From an uncultured Pelagibacteraceae bacterium (lineage in GTDB: Bacteria > Pseudomonadota > Alphaproteobacteria > Pelagibacterales > Pelagibacteraceae), in the NCBI GenBank assembly GCA_902616145.1, contig CACMRM010000005.1:34287-98286 (forward strand): DNA of 64,000 nucleotides. The letters run 5' to 3'. Below are positions 50,857 to 60,040 of this stretch, piece by piece (position 1 is the stretch's first letter; every line of letters begins with the position of its first letter). A model generated the notes under the pieces. The model was not told where the DNA came from, made no database searches, and was given only the letters and a program-made list of their open reading frames with translations. Position numbers and translations under genes: made by a program.

Positions 50857-51954
50857 ATGGTAATCGCATTTTATGTAGATGAAATGAATTTAAGAGGGGT
50901 ATCTAATTCAACTTTTAAGTATGCCCTTTATAATCAGAAATTATTAAAAAATAAATCTATAATATTTTACAATAAAAAAAACTCATCAAATAAAAAGGAA
51001 GTAATAAATAAATTTAAAAAAAAATTTATTACAAAAGGAGTCAATAATTTTAAAAAAATAGATGATTTTAAATCAAAATTTAATATTGAGTTTATTTATA
51101 CACAAAAAGGAGGTGAAAAAAATCATTGGGTATCTGATAAGATTAAAACTTTTGTTCATGCCGTCTATCCGCAAAAACTTAGAGAAATTCATGGCTATCA
51201 TTATGTTAGCGTATCTGATTGGCTTAATAAAAAATTTTCAAATGATAAATTACCAGTTCTGCCATATATTGTTGAAGTTCATAAAACAAAAAGTAACTTA
51301 AAAAGTTTTTTAAAAATAAAAAAAAAACAAAAAGTTTTTGGATGTCATGGAGGTGAAAGTAGTTTTGATTTAAAATTTACCCACGATGTCTTGCAAAAAA
51401 TAGTAAATGATAGGAAAGATTTTACTTTTTTATTTCTTAATATTAATAAATTTTGTGATCATCCAAGAATAAAGTTTATTAAAGGAACAACATGTGAAAG
51501 ATTTAAAAAAAAATTTTTAAATACTTGCGATGTTATGATTTATGGAAGAAGTTTAGGTGAGTCGTTTGGACTTGCATGCGGTGAATTTGCTTTCTTAAAT
51601 AAACCAATAATTTCCTATAAATTTAACAGACACTCAAATCATAAATTTAGTTTAAGTAATGAAAATTTTTTTGAGTATGGTTCATTCAAAGAATTGTACT
51701 CAATTTTGAATAAATTTAATTTTAAGAAGCTAAATTATAGAAAAAATAGTTATTTAAATTATGACGCCAAGAAAGTGATGAAAATATTTCATGATATTAT
51801 TCAAAGCAACCATAATGAGATAGATTTAAGTTTTGTAGATTATCTAACTAATATAAAAAATTTTTATTTTATGTATTACAAGTATATTAGGCATAAACTT
51901 TACCATCATTATTATAATTTTATTGAGTCTAAATTTATCAAAATTCATCGTTGA
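50857..51954 (+). CDS. putative glycosyltransferase (GT-B type)
   Basis: The 365-residue protein has a GT-B feel: an N-terminal domain with IAFYVDEMNLRGVSNSTFKYALYN, a mid-section VFGCHGGESSFDLKFTHDVLQKI, and a nucleotide-sugar-like site MIYGRSLGESFGLACGEFAFLNKPIIS near residue 227, in which the E of GESFGLACGE would contact the donor. It is rich in Lys/Asn/Phe. The sugar and acceptor are unknown. It lies at the left end of the polysaccharide cluster, just before the tRNA gene. Confidence 0.7.
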   Translation: MVIAFYVDEMNLRGVSNSTFKYALYNQKLLKNKSIIFYNKKNSSNKKEVINKFKKKFITKGVNNFKKIDDFKSKFNIEFIYTQKGGEKNHWVSDKIKTFVHAVYPQKLREIHGYHYVSVSDWLNKKFSNDKLPVLPYIVEVHKTKSNLKSFLKIKKKQKVFGCHGGESSFDLKFTHDVLQKIVNDRKDFTFLFLNINKFCDHPRIKFIKGTTCERFKKKFLNTCDVMIYGRSLGESFGLACGEFAFLNKPIISYKFNRHSNHKFSLSNENFFEYGSFKELYSILNKFNFKKLNYRKNSYLNYDAKKVMKIFHDIIQSNHNEIDLSFVDYLTNIKNFYFMYYKYIRHKLYHHYYNFIESKFIKIHR

Positions 51955-51990
51955 TTATAATTAGAAATAATATAAAAAGCTTAAGGTTTA

Positions 51991-52067
51991 GGCGAGGTAG
52001 CTCAGTTGGTTAGAGCACAGGACTCATAAGCCTGGGGTCGGCGGTTCGAATCCGCCCCTCGCTACCA
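51991..52067 (+). tRNA. tRNA-Met (CAT), elongator type
   Basis: The 77-base sequence folds as a cloverleaf: a 7-bp acceptor stem (GGCGAGG with CCTCGCT, the first pair G-U), a D arm with CTCAGTTGGTTAGAG, an anticodon loop CTCATAA giving CAT, a T loop GTTCGAATC, and an encoded CCA. The paired 5' end and absence of the initiator-type C-A mismatch mark it as elongator Met. tRNA-Ile2 with a lysidine-modified CAT is a possible alternative. It interrupts the surface-sugar genes and could serve as an integration site. Confidence 0.95.
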
Positions 52068-52075
52068 AAAACTAA

Positions 52076-52777
52076 TTAATTACCTTTTATCTTAAAAATA
52101 AATTTTCTAAATTTATAATAGAGTTTCCAACCCCAATTATCTTGATCTTGAGGAATTTCTTTAAAATTCAATATTTCGTCTGATAGGTCTTTTCTTCCGT
52201 TAGTAAAATTTTTTTTTGTGTCTATAATTCTTGATTGATATTGGTTTTTAAATTTTTCATCTTTAATAGTAATCGATACATAATCATTCCAAATATCTCG
52301 ACCTAACTCAAAATTTGTAAAATGTTCTAATACTTTAGGCTGATAATTATTTTTTTTACCCCAAAGCTCTAAGGCTTTACTACTATCTGGATAAAAACGC
52401 CAATTATCATTTGAGTGTCTATGATATTTAGAATTTGATGGAACATTTAAAAAAAATAATCCCTCAGGCTTTAAAATTCTTAAAATTTCAAGATAAGTCA
52501 GCCAAAAAAAATCTGTATGTTCAAAAGTGGAAATTGAAACCACAACATCAACACTGTTATTTTCAAAAGGTAATTTGTAAGGATCTTTTAAAACTAAATC
52601 TACATTTTCTCCATCTATAATATCAACTCCAGTATATTTAAATTTCTTATCTAAAAGATCCTTTATACTTTGGTTAACTGATTGAGAACCAATTTCAACC
52701 ACTTTAATTTCACCATCAATAAATTTCAAATATTTCTCTTTAAAATCGATAAAGCTTTTTAAAGCAGATACATGCAT
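52076..52777 (-). CDS. SAM-dependent methyltransferase of the sugar cluster
   Basis: The 233-residue protein shows VVEIGSQSVNQSI near residue 27 as a variant SAM motif, YTGVDIIDGENVDLVLKDPYKLPFENNSVDVVVSISTFEHTDFFWL near 49, and PEGLFFLNVPSNSKYHRHSND near 109. This order is common in sugar O-methyltransferases and methyltransferase-11-type proteins in polysaccharide loci. It is three bases downstream of the DegT aminotransferase gene on the same strand and probably acts on the same sugar. Confidence 0.82.
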   Translation of the reverse strand: MHVSALKSFIDFKEKYLKFIDGEIKVVEIGSQSVNQSIKDLLDKKFKYTGVDIIDGENVDLVLKDPYKLPFENNSVDVVVSISTFEHTDFFWLTYLEILRILKPEGLFFLNVPSNSKYHRHSNDNWRFYPDSSKALELWGKKNNYQPKVLEHFTNFELGRDIWNDYVSITIKDEKFKNQYQSRIIDTKKNFTNGRKDLSDEILNFKEIPQDQDNWGWKLYYKFRKFIFKIKGN

Positions 52778-52779
52778 TT

Positions 52780-53928
52780 TTATTTTGCGTATTTATTAAT
52801 TAATTTGCTAATATATTTTGCGTCATTTACTGATACTTTATGATGGATTGGTAATACCAAATATTTATTTTCCAAAAAATCCATATTAGGAAACTTTTTT
52901 CCTTTAACAAATTTCTTAAAAATTGAATACCTATCGTTTCTAAAATGAACTTGATTGGTTTCGATTAAGTGTTTTCTAAGTTTTTTTTGGAGTTCATCTT
53001 TATTTTTAACACAAATAGTAAAAAGCCAAGCTCCATGTTCTTTTTTTTTGTCAAAGTCATGAATGCATTTAACCTTTTTATTTTTCATAAGTTCTTTAAG
53101 GTAAGTATTATATATTTTTCGTCTATGTTTTATTATAAAACCAAAATCATTTAATGCATCGCAACCCATAGTAGCCGAAATATCTGTCATTTGATATTTG
53201 TATCCAATTTCATCTACATCATTTTCCCAAATACCTTGTTGCTTTTTCTTTCTATCGATACCAAACCACCTTATCCTTTTTGCTTTGTCTTCAAGCTTTT
53301 TATTTTTGATTGTAAGAATTCCACCGTCCCCTGTAGTAAAATGTTTAATAGCTTGAAAACTAAATGTAGAAAAATCGCATAGGCTTCCAACAGTTTTACC
53401 TTTATACCTCGCTCCCAATGCGTGAGCTGCGTCTTCAATAAGTGTAATATTATTTTTCTTTGAGATTTTTTGAAGCTCATCCATATCACAAGGAAGACCA
53501 CCGTAATGAACACACACTATCGCTTTTGTTTTTTTTGTAATTAATTTTTTAACGCTTTTTACACTAATATTCATTGTATTAAGATCGATATCAGCAAATT
53601 TAATCTTGAGACCCATGTATAGCATTGGAATATTTGTGGCCGTGCATGTAAATATTGTAGTAATCACTTCATCACCTTTTTTAAGTCCTGCAAGAATGTA
53701 AGCAAGATGAAGAGAGTCAGTCCCTGATCCAGTCGCAATTACAGAAGAATTTTTAGCAAATTTTTTTTTAAACTCTTTTTCAAATTTATCAACCATTGGT
53801 CCTTGACCAAGCCATCTCCCACTCAATTTCTTTTTAATATTGTTTGCAGATCTTTTTGAAACATAGGGATAAAAAAGTAAAACACCCTTTTTCTTATCTT
53901 GCATTATTGGCAAATCTTTAAAAGACAT
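52780..53928 (-). CDS. DegT/DnrJ/EryC1/StrS family sugar aminotransferase
   Basis: PLP enzymes of this family aminate keto-sugars bound to nucleotides. The 382 residues include GRWLGQGPMVDKFEKEF near residue 32, ATGSGTDSLHLAYILAGLKKGDEVI, IEDAAHALGARYKGKTVGS near 160 and the cofactor lysine in FSFQAIKHFTTGDGGIL near 184. The nearby RmlA and RmlB genes could supply a dTDP-4-keto-6-deoxyglucose substrate. The position of amination (3 or 4) cannot be told. Confidence 0.92.
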   Translation of the reverse strand: MSFKDLPIMQDKKKGVLLFYPYVSKRSANNIKKKLSGRWLGQGPMVDKFEKEFKKKFAKNSSVIATGSGTDSLHLAYILAGLKKGDEVITTIFTCTATNIPMLYMGLKIKFADIDLNTMNISVKSVKKLITKKTKAIVCVHYGGLPCDMDELQKISKKNNITLIEDAAHALGARYKGKTVGSLCDFSTFSFQAIKHFTTGDGGILTIKNKKLEDKAKRIRWFGIDRKKKQQGIWENDVDEIGYKYQMTDISATMGCDALNDFGFIIKHRRKIYNTYLKELMKNKKVKCIHDFDKKKEHGAWLFTICVKNKDELQKKLRKHLIETNQVHFRNDRYSIFKKFVKGKKFPNMDFLENKYLVLPIHHKVSVNDAKYISKLINKYAK

Positions 53929-53966
53929 AATACTTTGATATCATAAAAAAAAAAAAATAATAGTAG

Positions 53967-54689
53967 TTAAATTTTCTTTTTATATAATTTAAGAAATTTT
54001 GAAATATTCATTGACATTCTTTTTTTGTATAATCGACCTTTAATTTTTTTAAAAGATATTTTTTTTACATTAGGATTATATTTTTTAGCAAACTGATATA
54101 CGGTTCTTGTTGGACCTCCCACATTAATTGTACCTTTCATTCTGATTATCTTCGGGATCATAGCTGCTATTTCATCCTGAAATATAAAGTTAAGGTATAC
54201 ATCTGTTAGAGCTTTTTTATGTACAAAAGGTTTTTCTGTCATGCAAATCCTAAGTATGAGTGAATTTGAGTATATTTGTGCTGCAGCTTCCCCACCGAGT
54301 TTTGACCACGCATATTTACTACCAGGTAGAAGTGGATCACTCTCTTTATAATTACCCTTGTTTCCTGGATAAACATAATTAGAAGAGAAATAGACAAATT
54401 TAATATTAAATTTTTTACAAACCATAACTAAATTTGCAGTGCCGATAATATTTAAATTAATACTTTTAATTGGATCTTTATCATGAAGTGATAATGGTCT
54501 AGATAGCCCAGCTAAGTGAATTATTATTTTAGGTTTAGTCTTTCTTATAAAGCTTTTAATTGAATGCAAATTTGTTATATCAAGTAAACTTTTTTTTGGG
54601 AAAATAAAATTTTTAAAATTTTGTTTTTGAAGAACTTTCCCAAATCTGCCTGAACCACCAGTGACTAAAATTTTATTACTTTTTTTCAT
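53967..54689 (-). CDS. NAD-dependent sugar epimerase/reductase (extended SDR)
   Basis: The 240-residue protein from the ATG at 54689 begins with ILVTGGSGRFGKVL, the nucleotide-binding glycine motif. IIIHLAGLSRPLS follows, then FVYFSSNYVYPGNKG and the active-site YAWSK with Tyr and Lys. It is shorter than most extended SDRs, so the substrate domain is small, as in RmlD-like reductases. It probably reduces or epimerises a nucleotide sugar in this cluster. The start lies inside the end of the upstream gene. Confidence 0.83.
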   Translation of the reverse strand: MKKSNKILVTGGSGRFGKVLQKQNFKNFIFPKKSLLDITNLHSIKSFIRKTKPKIIIHLAGLSRPLSLHDKDPIKSINLNIIGTANLVMVCKKFNIKFVYFSSNYVYPGNKGNYKESDPLLPGSKYAWSKLGGEAAAQIYSNSLILRICMTEKPFVHKKALTDVYLNFIFQDEIAAMIPKIIRMKGTINVGGPTRTVYQFAKKYNPNVKKISFKKIKGRLYKKRMSMNISKFLKLYKKKI

Positions 54690-55476
54690 GTTTATATTCA
54701 AATAATAAGTCGTACATGTTTATATCTTTGTATTTATTTTTATCAAAGTTTTTAAAGTTCAAAAATTTAGTTACTTTATTTATATTTTTTTCAACCAAAT
54801 TATAATTATTTTTATTTAAAAAAGTGACAAGAGGCTCAAAATTAAATAAATACAAATAATTAATTTCCGGGTGCATATTTAGTTGTTTCATAACTATTGT
54901 ATCAGATAAATTAGAATTGAAAAAAACAGGCAACTGTGAAATAAGAATATATCTCGTTTTTTTACAACATTTGATCAAGCAATTTTTATAATTTTCAAGA
55001 TATTGTAAAGAACTTCCAAAATAAACCATATCTAATTTTTCGTTTATATGTTCAATTTCTTTCAAAAATATATTATTAAATTTTTTTTCTTGAATAATCT
55101 CATCAACCTTTTTTTTTATTATTTCTTGGTCAACAAAATAGTATTTGAAGTTTTCGAATTTTTTATCAAGGTAATAATATAAATTTAAATTTGCAGCACC
55201 ATAATCTAAAAAACTTATTTTATTATTTTCTTTATATATAATTGAAAGCAAATCTGGTAAATGGGAATAACTTAAGTATGGCTTATCATTTGTAAGAGCA
55301 GAATTTTCTCCTGGGAAATCAAAATGTTTTTCATTTAATGGGTAATTTAAAATGGGCAAATTTTTAAATTTTGTTTCAACAAAAAAATATTTTGTGAATT
55401 TAAAAATTTTTTTTGCTAAAAATTTATGTAAATTATCAAATAATTTTGAATTAAAAAAAGAATTTAAAATTGCCAT
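54676..55476 (-). CDS. TIGR04325-type putative methyltransferase
   Basis: The 266-residue protein fits the LIC12133-like methyltransferase pattern: SYSHLPDLLSIIYKENNKISFLDYGAANLNLYYYLDKKF near residue 90, a YYFVDQE strand, DMVYFGSSLQYLENY near 150, and ILISQLPVFFNSNLSDTIVMKQLN near 181. The SAM-site glycines are partly substituted (DYGAAN). Such proteins occur in polysaccharide loci; the acceptor is unknown. It is one base downstream of the DUF4422-like gene on this strand. Confidence 0.72.
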   Translation of the reverse strand: MAILNSFFNSKLFDNLHKFLAKKIFKFTKYFFVETKFKNLPILNYPLNEKHFDFPGENSALTNDKPYLSYSHLPDLLSIIYKENNKISFLDYGAANLNLYYYLDKKFENFKYYFVDQEIIKKKVDEIIQEKKFNNIFLKEIEHINEKLDMVYFGSSLQYLENYKNCLIKCCKKTRYILISQLPVFFNSNLSDTIVMKQLNMHPEINYLYLFNFEPLVTFLNKNNYNLVEKNINKVTKFLNFKNFDKNKYKDINMYDLLFEYKHEKK

Positions 55477-56325
55477 CTAATCTTGAATTTTAATTTTATT
55501 AACATTCGTATCAAAGAAAAAAATTGGCCAAGCAAGTGGTTTTGAATATTTTTGAAACCAGTAAGATAAATATCTTTCAGCTAAAAAAGCATAAATTCTT
55601 TGTAAGGAATACCCCTCCAAATTAAACCCAAACTCTTTTTCGCAATTATCTAGCCATTTAAATACAGACCTAAAATAATTTTCCATTAATACCTTTGATT
55701 TACAAAAAAACAAATTTTCTCTGTTAAATGATGATTTTTTACTAATAAAATTTTTAAAATCATTTTTTTCATTTTCATCAAGACAACCAACAGCTTTGTC
55801 TAAATATCCCTCACCATGAAAAACGTCGAAATGAAGTTTTATATTTTGATTCTTTTTTAAAAATAAATTTGGATTTTTTAAAAATTTAAGTTTTGCGTGT
55901 TTAATGATTTTACTGAATTTCCAATTGTTTATGTTCATTTCTTCACCTAAAATGACATCATAATTTTTCCATTCTTCAGGTATTTCTTTTAAAACAAAAT
56001 CATTAAAATTATTAAGATTTACTTTTTTATTAAGTTCATCTGAGTGTAACTTATTATTTTGAGACCAATGATATCGGTATCCTGCAAAACCTATCCAGCA
56101 ACTATTTTGAATTTCACTCAACATGTTTTTCCAAAACCAATAATAAAATGTGTACTCCCCGTAATATGGATTTTTGTCTGATATATTTTTTCCAGTATTA
56201 TCTCTTAACCATTCGGAGGAAAATTCTTTATTTCCTAAACCGACTGGAATATATTTTAATTTTTTTAAATTTTCTAAATGATGTGAATTTAAACACATAC
56301 AAAATATTTTTCTATCTAACATCAA
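55477..56325 (-). CDS. DUF4422-like capsular glycosyltransferase
   Basis: The 282-residue protein has the DUF4422-type features: EYTFYYWFWKNML near residue 57, CWIGFAGYRYHWS near 76, a mid-section DVILGEEMNINNW, and the C-terminal LQRIYAFLAERYLSYWFQKY near 242 that resembles the FLAERL motif of capsule glycosyltransferases. It lies one base from RmlA upstream and is co-transcribed with the methyltransferase downstream. The sugar is unknown. Confidence 0.7.
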   Translation of the reverse strand: MMLDRKIFCMCLNSHHLENLKKLKYIPVGLGNKEFSSEWLRDNTGKNISDKNPYYGEYTFYYWFWKNMLSEIQNSCWIGFAGYRYHWSQNNKLHSDELNKKVNLNNFNDFVLKEIPEEWKNYDVILGEEMNINNWKFSKIIKHAKLKFLKNPNLFLKKNQNIKLHFDVFHGEGYLDKAVGCLDENEKNDFKNFISKKSSFNRENLFFCKSKVLMENYFRSVFKWLDNCEKEFGFNLEGYSLQRIYAFLAERYLSYWFQKYSKPLAWPIFFFDTNVNKIKIQD

Positions 56326-56326
56326 A

Positions 56327-57196
56327 TTAAGTATCTAAATTTTTCAAATATTTCGAATATTCGCAATTACCATAGAATTTAATTGAGTCTTTAATTTCTT
56401 TTTTTGAAATCCACCTGTTTTTATAGGCAATTTCTTCTAAACAAGCTATTTTAAGTCCCTGTCTTTTTTCTACAGTCGAAATAAAATTTGATGCATCATA
56501 AAAATCCTCAATATTTCCCGTATCCAACCAAGATCCTCCTCTTCCAATTAAATCAGCTTTAAGATTATTTTTTTTCTTGTACAGGTTTAATAAATCTATT
56601 ATTTCTAATTCTCCTCTACTTGAAGGTTTTAATTTTTTACTTAATTTTGTTACATCATTATCAAAAAAATATAATCCTGTAACAGCAAGATTAGAATTAG
56701 TTTTTTTAGGTTTTTCAATTAATTTCTTAACTTTGTTTTTTTTATCTGTAAATGCCACTCCATATAAATTTGGATTTCTTACTGGATGTAAAAAAATAGT
56801 TGCTCCCTTTTTTAAGCTTATATTCTTTTTTAAACTTTGAGTAAGACTTTGACCATAAAAAAAATTATCACCCAAAATTAAAGCAACATTATCTTTTCCA
56901 ATAAACTTTTCTCCAATTAAAAAGGCCTCCGGTAAACCATTTGGTTTAAGCTGTTCTTTATAACTTATCTTTATTCCAAAATTATTATTTTCAGGAAGTA
57001 TTTTTCTGAATTGATTTAATTGACCTTTGTTTACTATAATTAAAATATCTTTTATACCTGCTAACATTAAAACTGATAGAGGATAAAATATAAGTGGCTT
57101 ATCATACAAAGGTAATAATTGTTTGTTAACAGCCTTTGTTAGTGGGCTCATTCTCGTGCCTTTTCCACCTGCTAATATAATTCCCTTCTTTATCAT
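56327..57196 (-). CDS. rfbA: glucose-1-phosphate thymidylyltransferase
   Basis: RmlA/RfbA makes dTDP-glucose from dTTP and glucose-1-phosphate. The 289 residues open with GIILAGGKGTRMSPLTKAVNKQLLP, the nucleotidyltransferase signature, followed by YDKPLIFYPLSVLMLAGIKDILII, ALILGDNFFYGQ near residue 105 and FIEKPK-like KLIEKPKKTNSNLAVTGLYFF. RGGSWLDTGNIEDFYDAS near 221 completes it. Its start overlaps the rfbB stop codon by four bases. RmlC and RmlD are not in the window, so the pathway probably leads to an amino or other deoxy sugar. Confidence 0.95.
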   Translation of the reverse strand: MIKKGIILAGGKGTRMSPLTKAVNKQLLPLYDKPLIFYPLSVLMLAGIKDILIIVNKGQLNQFRKILPENNNFGIKISYKEQLKPNGLPEAFLIGEKFIGKDNVALILGDNFFYGQSLTQSLKKNISLKKGATIFLHPVRNPNLYGVAFTDKKNKVKKLIEKPKKTNSNLAVTGLYFFDNDVTKLSKKLKPSSRGELEIIDLLNLYKKKNNLKADLIGRGGSWLDTGNIEDFYDASNFISTVEKRQGLKIACLEEIAYKNRWISKKEIKDSIKFYGNCEYSKYLKNLDT

Positions 57197-58218
57197 GAAT
57201 TGAGACCTAATCTTTTGAAGTACTTTTTTTTAAATACATCTTTTAAAAATAAATCATTATTTAAATACCAGTTTATAGTCTTTATTATTCCCTGATTAAA
57301 ATTTGTTTTAGGTTTCCACTTAAGGTTTTTTTTAATCTTGTTACTATTGAGAGCATATCTAAAATCATGCCCCGGCCGATCTTTAACAAATTTAATTTTT
57401 ACTTTTTTCCCAACTTTAATTTTTAAAATTTGAAAACTTTTTAAAATTTTTTTTACTAAATCAATATTTCTCATATTAATACTTGAACCAACGTTGTAAT
57501 TCTCCCCTGGTTTACCTTTTAAATATAGCCTGAATAAGGCTTCACAGTGGTCCTCTACGTAAATCCACTCTCTTGAATTTAATCCTTTCGCATAGATAGG
57601 AAGTTCTTTGTTATTCATGATATTTAGTATCATCTTAGGAATTATTTTTTCAGGAAACTGGTATGGACCGTAATTATTACAACAATTTGAAATTAATGCA
57701 TCTAAATTATAAGTTCTAATATACGACATTACCAAATGATCTGCTCCAGCTTTCGACGCAGAATAAGGAGAACTTGGTGAGTACTTATAATTTTCATCTG
57801 ATCTTAAATTTTTACTTATATCTCCATAAACCTCATCCGTAGAAATATGAATTAGCTTGGTTTTAATTTTTTTCTTTTTAAGAAATCTCAAGGCTTCAAG
57901 TAAATTGTATGTACCAGTTATATTTGAGTTTATAAAATTTTTTGGATTATCAATCGATCGATCAACATGTGTTTCTGCAGCTAAATTAAAAATAGCTTTA
58001 GGTTTATGTTTTTTAATTATTTCTATTAATTTTGATTGATTATTTATGTCAGATTTAATTAGCAGGTAATTCTTTTTGCTTTTAAATTTAGAAACTAAGT
58101 TATTTGATGAATAGGTAAGTTTGTCAATATTGATAACAAAAAATTTTTTTTTGATTAAAAAGTTAACTAAGTTGCTACCTATGAAACCAGATCCTCCTGT
58201 AACAATGATTTTTTTCAT
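57193..58218 (-). CDS. rfbB: dTDP-glucose 4,6-dehydratase
   Basis: RmlB/RfbB turns dTDP-glucose into dTDP-4-keto-6-deoxyglucose. The 341-residue extended SDR starts with IIVTGGSGFIGSNLVNFLI, then AETHVDRSIDNPKNFINSNITGTYNLLEA near residue 81, the catalytic HISTDEVYGD near 124 with Asp and Glu, and YSASKAGADHLV near 152. NNYGPYQFPEKIIPKMI and RPGHDFRYALN follow. It is the first gene of the minus-strand sugar operon and is divergent from the split glycosyltransferase gene. Confidence 0.95.
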   Translation of the reverse strand: MKKIIVTGGSGFIGSNLVNFLIKKKFFVINIDKLTYSSNNLVSKFKSKKNYLLIKSDINNQSKLIEIIKKHKPKAIFNLAAETHVDRSIDNPKNFINSNITGTYNLLEALRFLKKKKIKTKLIHISTDEVYGDISKNLRSDENYKYSPSSPYSASKAGADHLVMSYIRTYNLDALISNCCNNYGPYQFPEKIIPKMILNIMNNKELPIYAKGLNSREWIYVEDHCEALFRLYLKGKPGENYNVGSSINMRNIDLVKKILKSFQILKIKVGKKVKIKFVKDRPGHDFRYALNSNKIKKNLKWKPKTNFNQGIIKTINWYLNNDLFLKDVFKKKYFKRLGLNS

Positions 58219-58295
58219 ATTAACATTAAGAATTAATTGATTAATGTGATAAATTAGTAAAAGAATTATCTTACAAAATCAAATATTATTATTTT

Positions 58296-59124
58296 ATGGA
58301 GTCAAAAGATCTAACTGTAGTAATAGTAACGTTTAAAAGCGATAGAAAGATACTTTCGTGTTTAAACTCAATTTCTAAAGACATTAAAGTATTAGTAGTT
58401 GAAAACTCAGATAGTCAAAGTTTTAAAAATCAAATAGAGGAAAAATTTAGTAACGTTAAATGTATTTTAACCGGCTCTAATAATGGATACGCAGTGGCAA
58501 ATAATATCGGTTTAAAAGAGGTGAAAACAAAATTTTCACTTGTTTTAAACCCTGACACAATACTTCAAAGTGATACAATAAAAAACTTCTTTGATGTAAC
58601 TAAAAAATTTCCAGATTTTTGGTTGATAGGTCCATATAATAATCAATCCATAAAAAAAGAAATTGATGAAGAAGTAATCAATGTGAAAAATTTAAAAGGA
58701 TTTGCAATTTTCATTAATATGGAAAAATTTCAAGATAATTTTTTTTGATGAGAATTTTTTTTTATATTTTGAAGAAATAGATTTATGTAAAAAAGTTAAG
58801 GATAATAATGGTGATATATTTTTAGCTAAAAGTATTAGAATACAACATGATAGCGCAAGTTCAGTAAATAGTGGCAAATTTGAACTAGAAAAAAATAGAA
58901 ACTGGCATTGGATGTGGTCTTCATTTTACTTTCATAAAAAACATAAAGGTTTTTTTATAGCCTTATTAATTGTTATTCCAAAGCTAATATCCTGTTTTAT
59001 TAAAATTATTTTATATTCAATTTTATCCGACAAAGAAAAGAAAGATATTTATTATTTTAGAATGAGCGGATTAGTAAATTCTATCATTGGAAAAAAATCT
59101 TGGTATAGACCATCAATAGATTGA
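58296..59124 (+). pseudogene. family 2 glycosyltransferase split by a +1 frameshift
   Basis: Two overlapping frames together make one GT2 protein of about 275 residues. The first (58296-58748) has the start TVVIVTFKSDRKILSCLNSI, NNGYAVANNIGLKE and LVLNPDTIL. It ends in KFQDNFF at a T8 run (58739-58746). The other frame continues DENFFLYFEEIDLCKKVKDN, the expected next block, through IRIQHDSASS to a membrane-associated C-terminus ending in a stop at 59124. With seven T the frames join exactly as DNFFDENFF. It may be a real mutation, phase-variable tract or sequencing error. Confidence 0.82.
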
Positions 59125-59155
59125 TTTATTATGCTCTAAAAGATATTAATTCTTA

Positions 59156-60040
59156 ATGGCAAATAATAAAAAGATTGTAATTACTGGAGGCGCAGGATTT
59201 GTAGGAACAAATTTAATTAAATTATTTTTAAAAAAAACAAATTATAAAATTTTAAGTATTGATAATTATTCATCTGGATCAAAAAAAAATCATGTAATCA
59301 GCCGAAGAGTGAAATATATAAAAGCTAATACAAGAGATATCTCAAATGTAATTACCAATCCAAAACAAATAAAATCTGTATTCCACTTTGGTGAATTTGC
59401 GAGAATATATCAAAGCTTTCAACAAATGAACGAGTGTATTGATGCTAATACCGTTGGTTCTAATTCAGTTTTTAATTTTTGTTTAAAAAATAAAATAAAA
59501 TTAATTTACTCTGCTACTTCAGCTTCATTGGGGAATAAAGGAAACGACAAAAATCTTTCTCCTTACGCTTTTACAAAATCAAAAAATTTAGAATTACTAG
59601 AAAATTTAAAAAAATGGTTTAAATTTAAATATGAAGTAATTTATTTTTATAATGTTTACGGCCCTCATCAAATATGTAGAGGTAAAATGTCGACAGTTAT
59701 TGGTATTTTTGAAGACCATTATAAAAGAAATAAAGCTTTACCAGTGGTCATGCCAGGCTCGCAATCTAGGAGGTTCACACATATTAGTGATACAGTAAAT
59801 ATTTGCTATTTATCATGGAAAAAAAATTTATGTCGTCACTATAGCATAGCCAATAAAAAATCTTATACAATTTTAGAAGTAGCAAAAATGTTTAATTCAA
59901 AAATTAGATACTTTCCAAAAAGAGCTGGCGAAAGATATGCATCAGCTTTAACAAAAACCAATCTATCAAATAAAATTTATAGATATTTTGGAAAAATCGA
60001 ACTTAAAGACTATATAAAAAATTTTATTTCAAAAAATTAG
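59156..60040 (+). CDS. NAD-dependent epimerase/dehydratase (extended SDR)
   Basis: The 294-residue protein has IVITGGAGFVGTNLIKLF near residue 6, ILSIDNYSSGS, VFHFGEFARIYQSF near 78, ATSASLG near 120, and YAFTKSKNLELLE with the catalytic Tyr and Lys. YFYNVYGPHQICRGKMSTVIGIFE and RRFTHISDTVNI are typical of UDP-glucose 4-epimerase-like proteins. The nucleotide sugar is not known. It is 31 bases downstream of the split glycosyltransferase and closes the surface-sugar region; it converges with apt. Confidence 0.85.
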   Translation: MANNKKIVITGGAGFVGTNLIKLFLKKTNYKILSIDNYSSGSKKNHVISRRVKYIKANTRDISNVITNPKQIKSVFHFGEFARIYQSFQQMNECIDANTVGSNSVFNFCLKNKIKLIYSATSASLGNKGNDKNLSPYAFTKSKNLELLENLKKWFKFKYEVIYFYNVYGPHQICRGKMSTVIGIFEDHYKRNKALPVVMPGSQSRRFTHISDTVNICYLSWKKNLCRHYSIANKKSYTILEVAKMFNSKIRYFPKRAGERYASALTKTNLSNKIYRYFGKIELKDYIKNFISKN

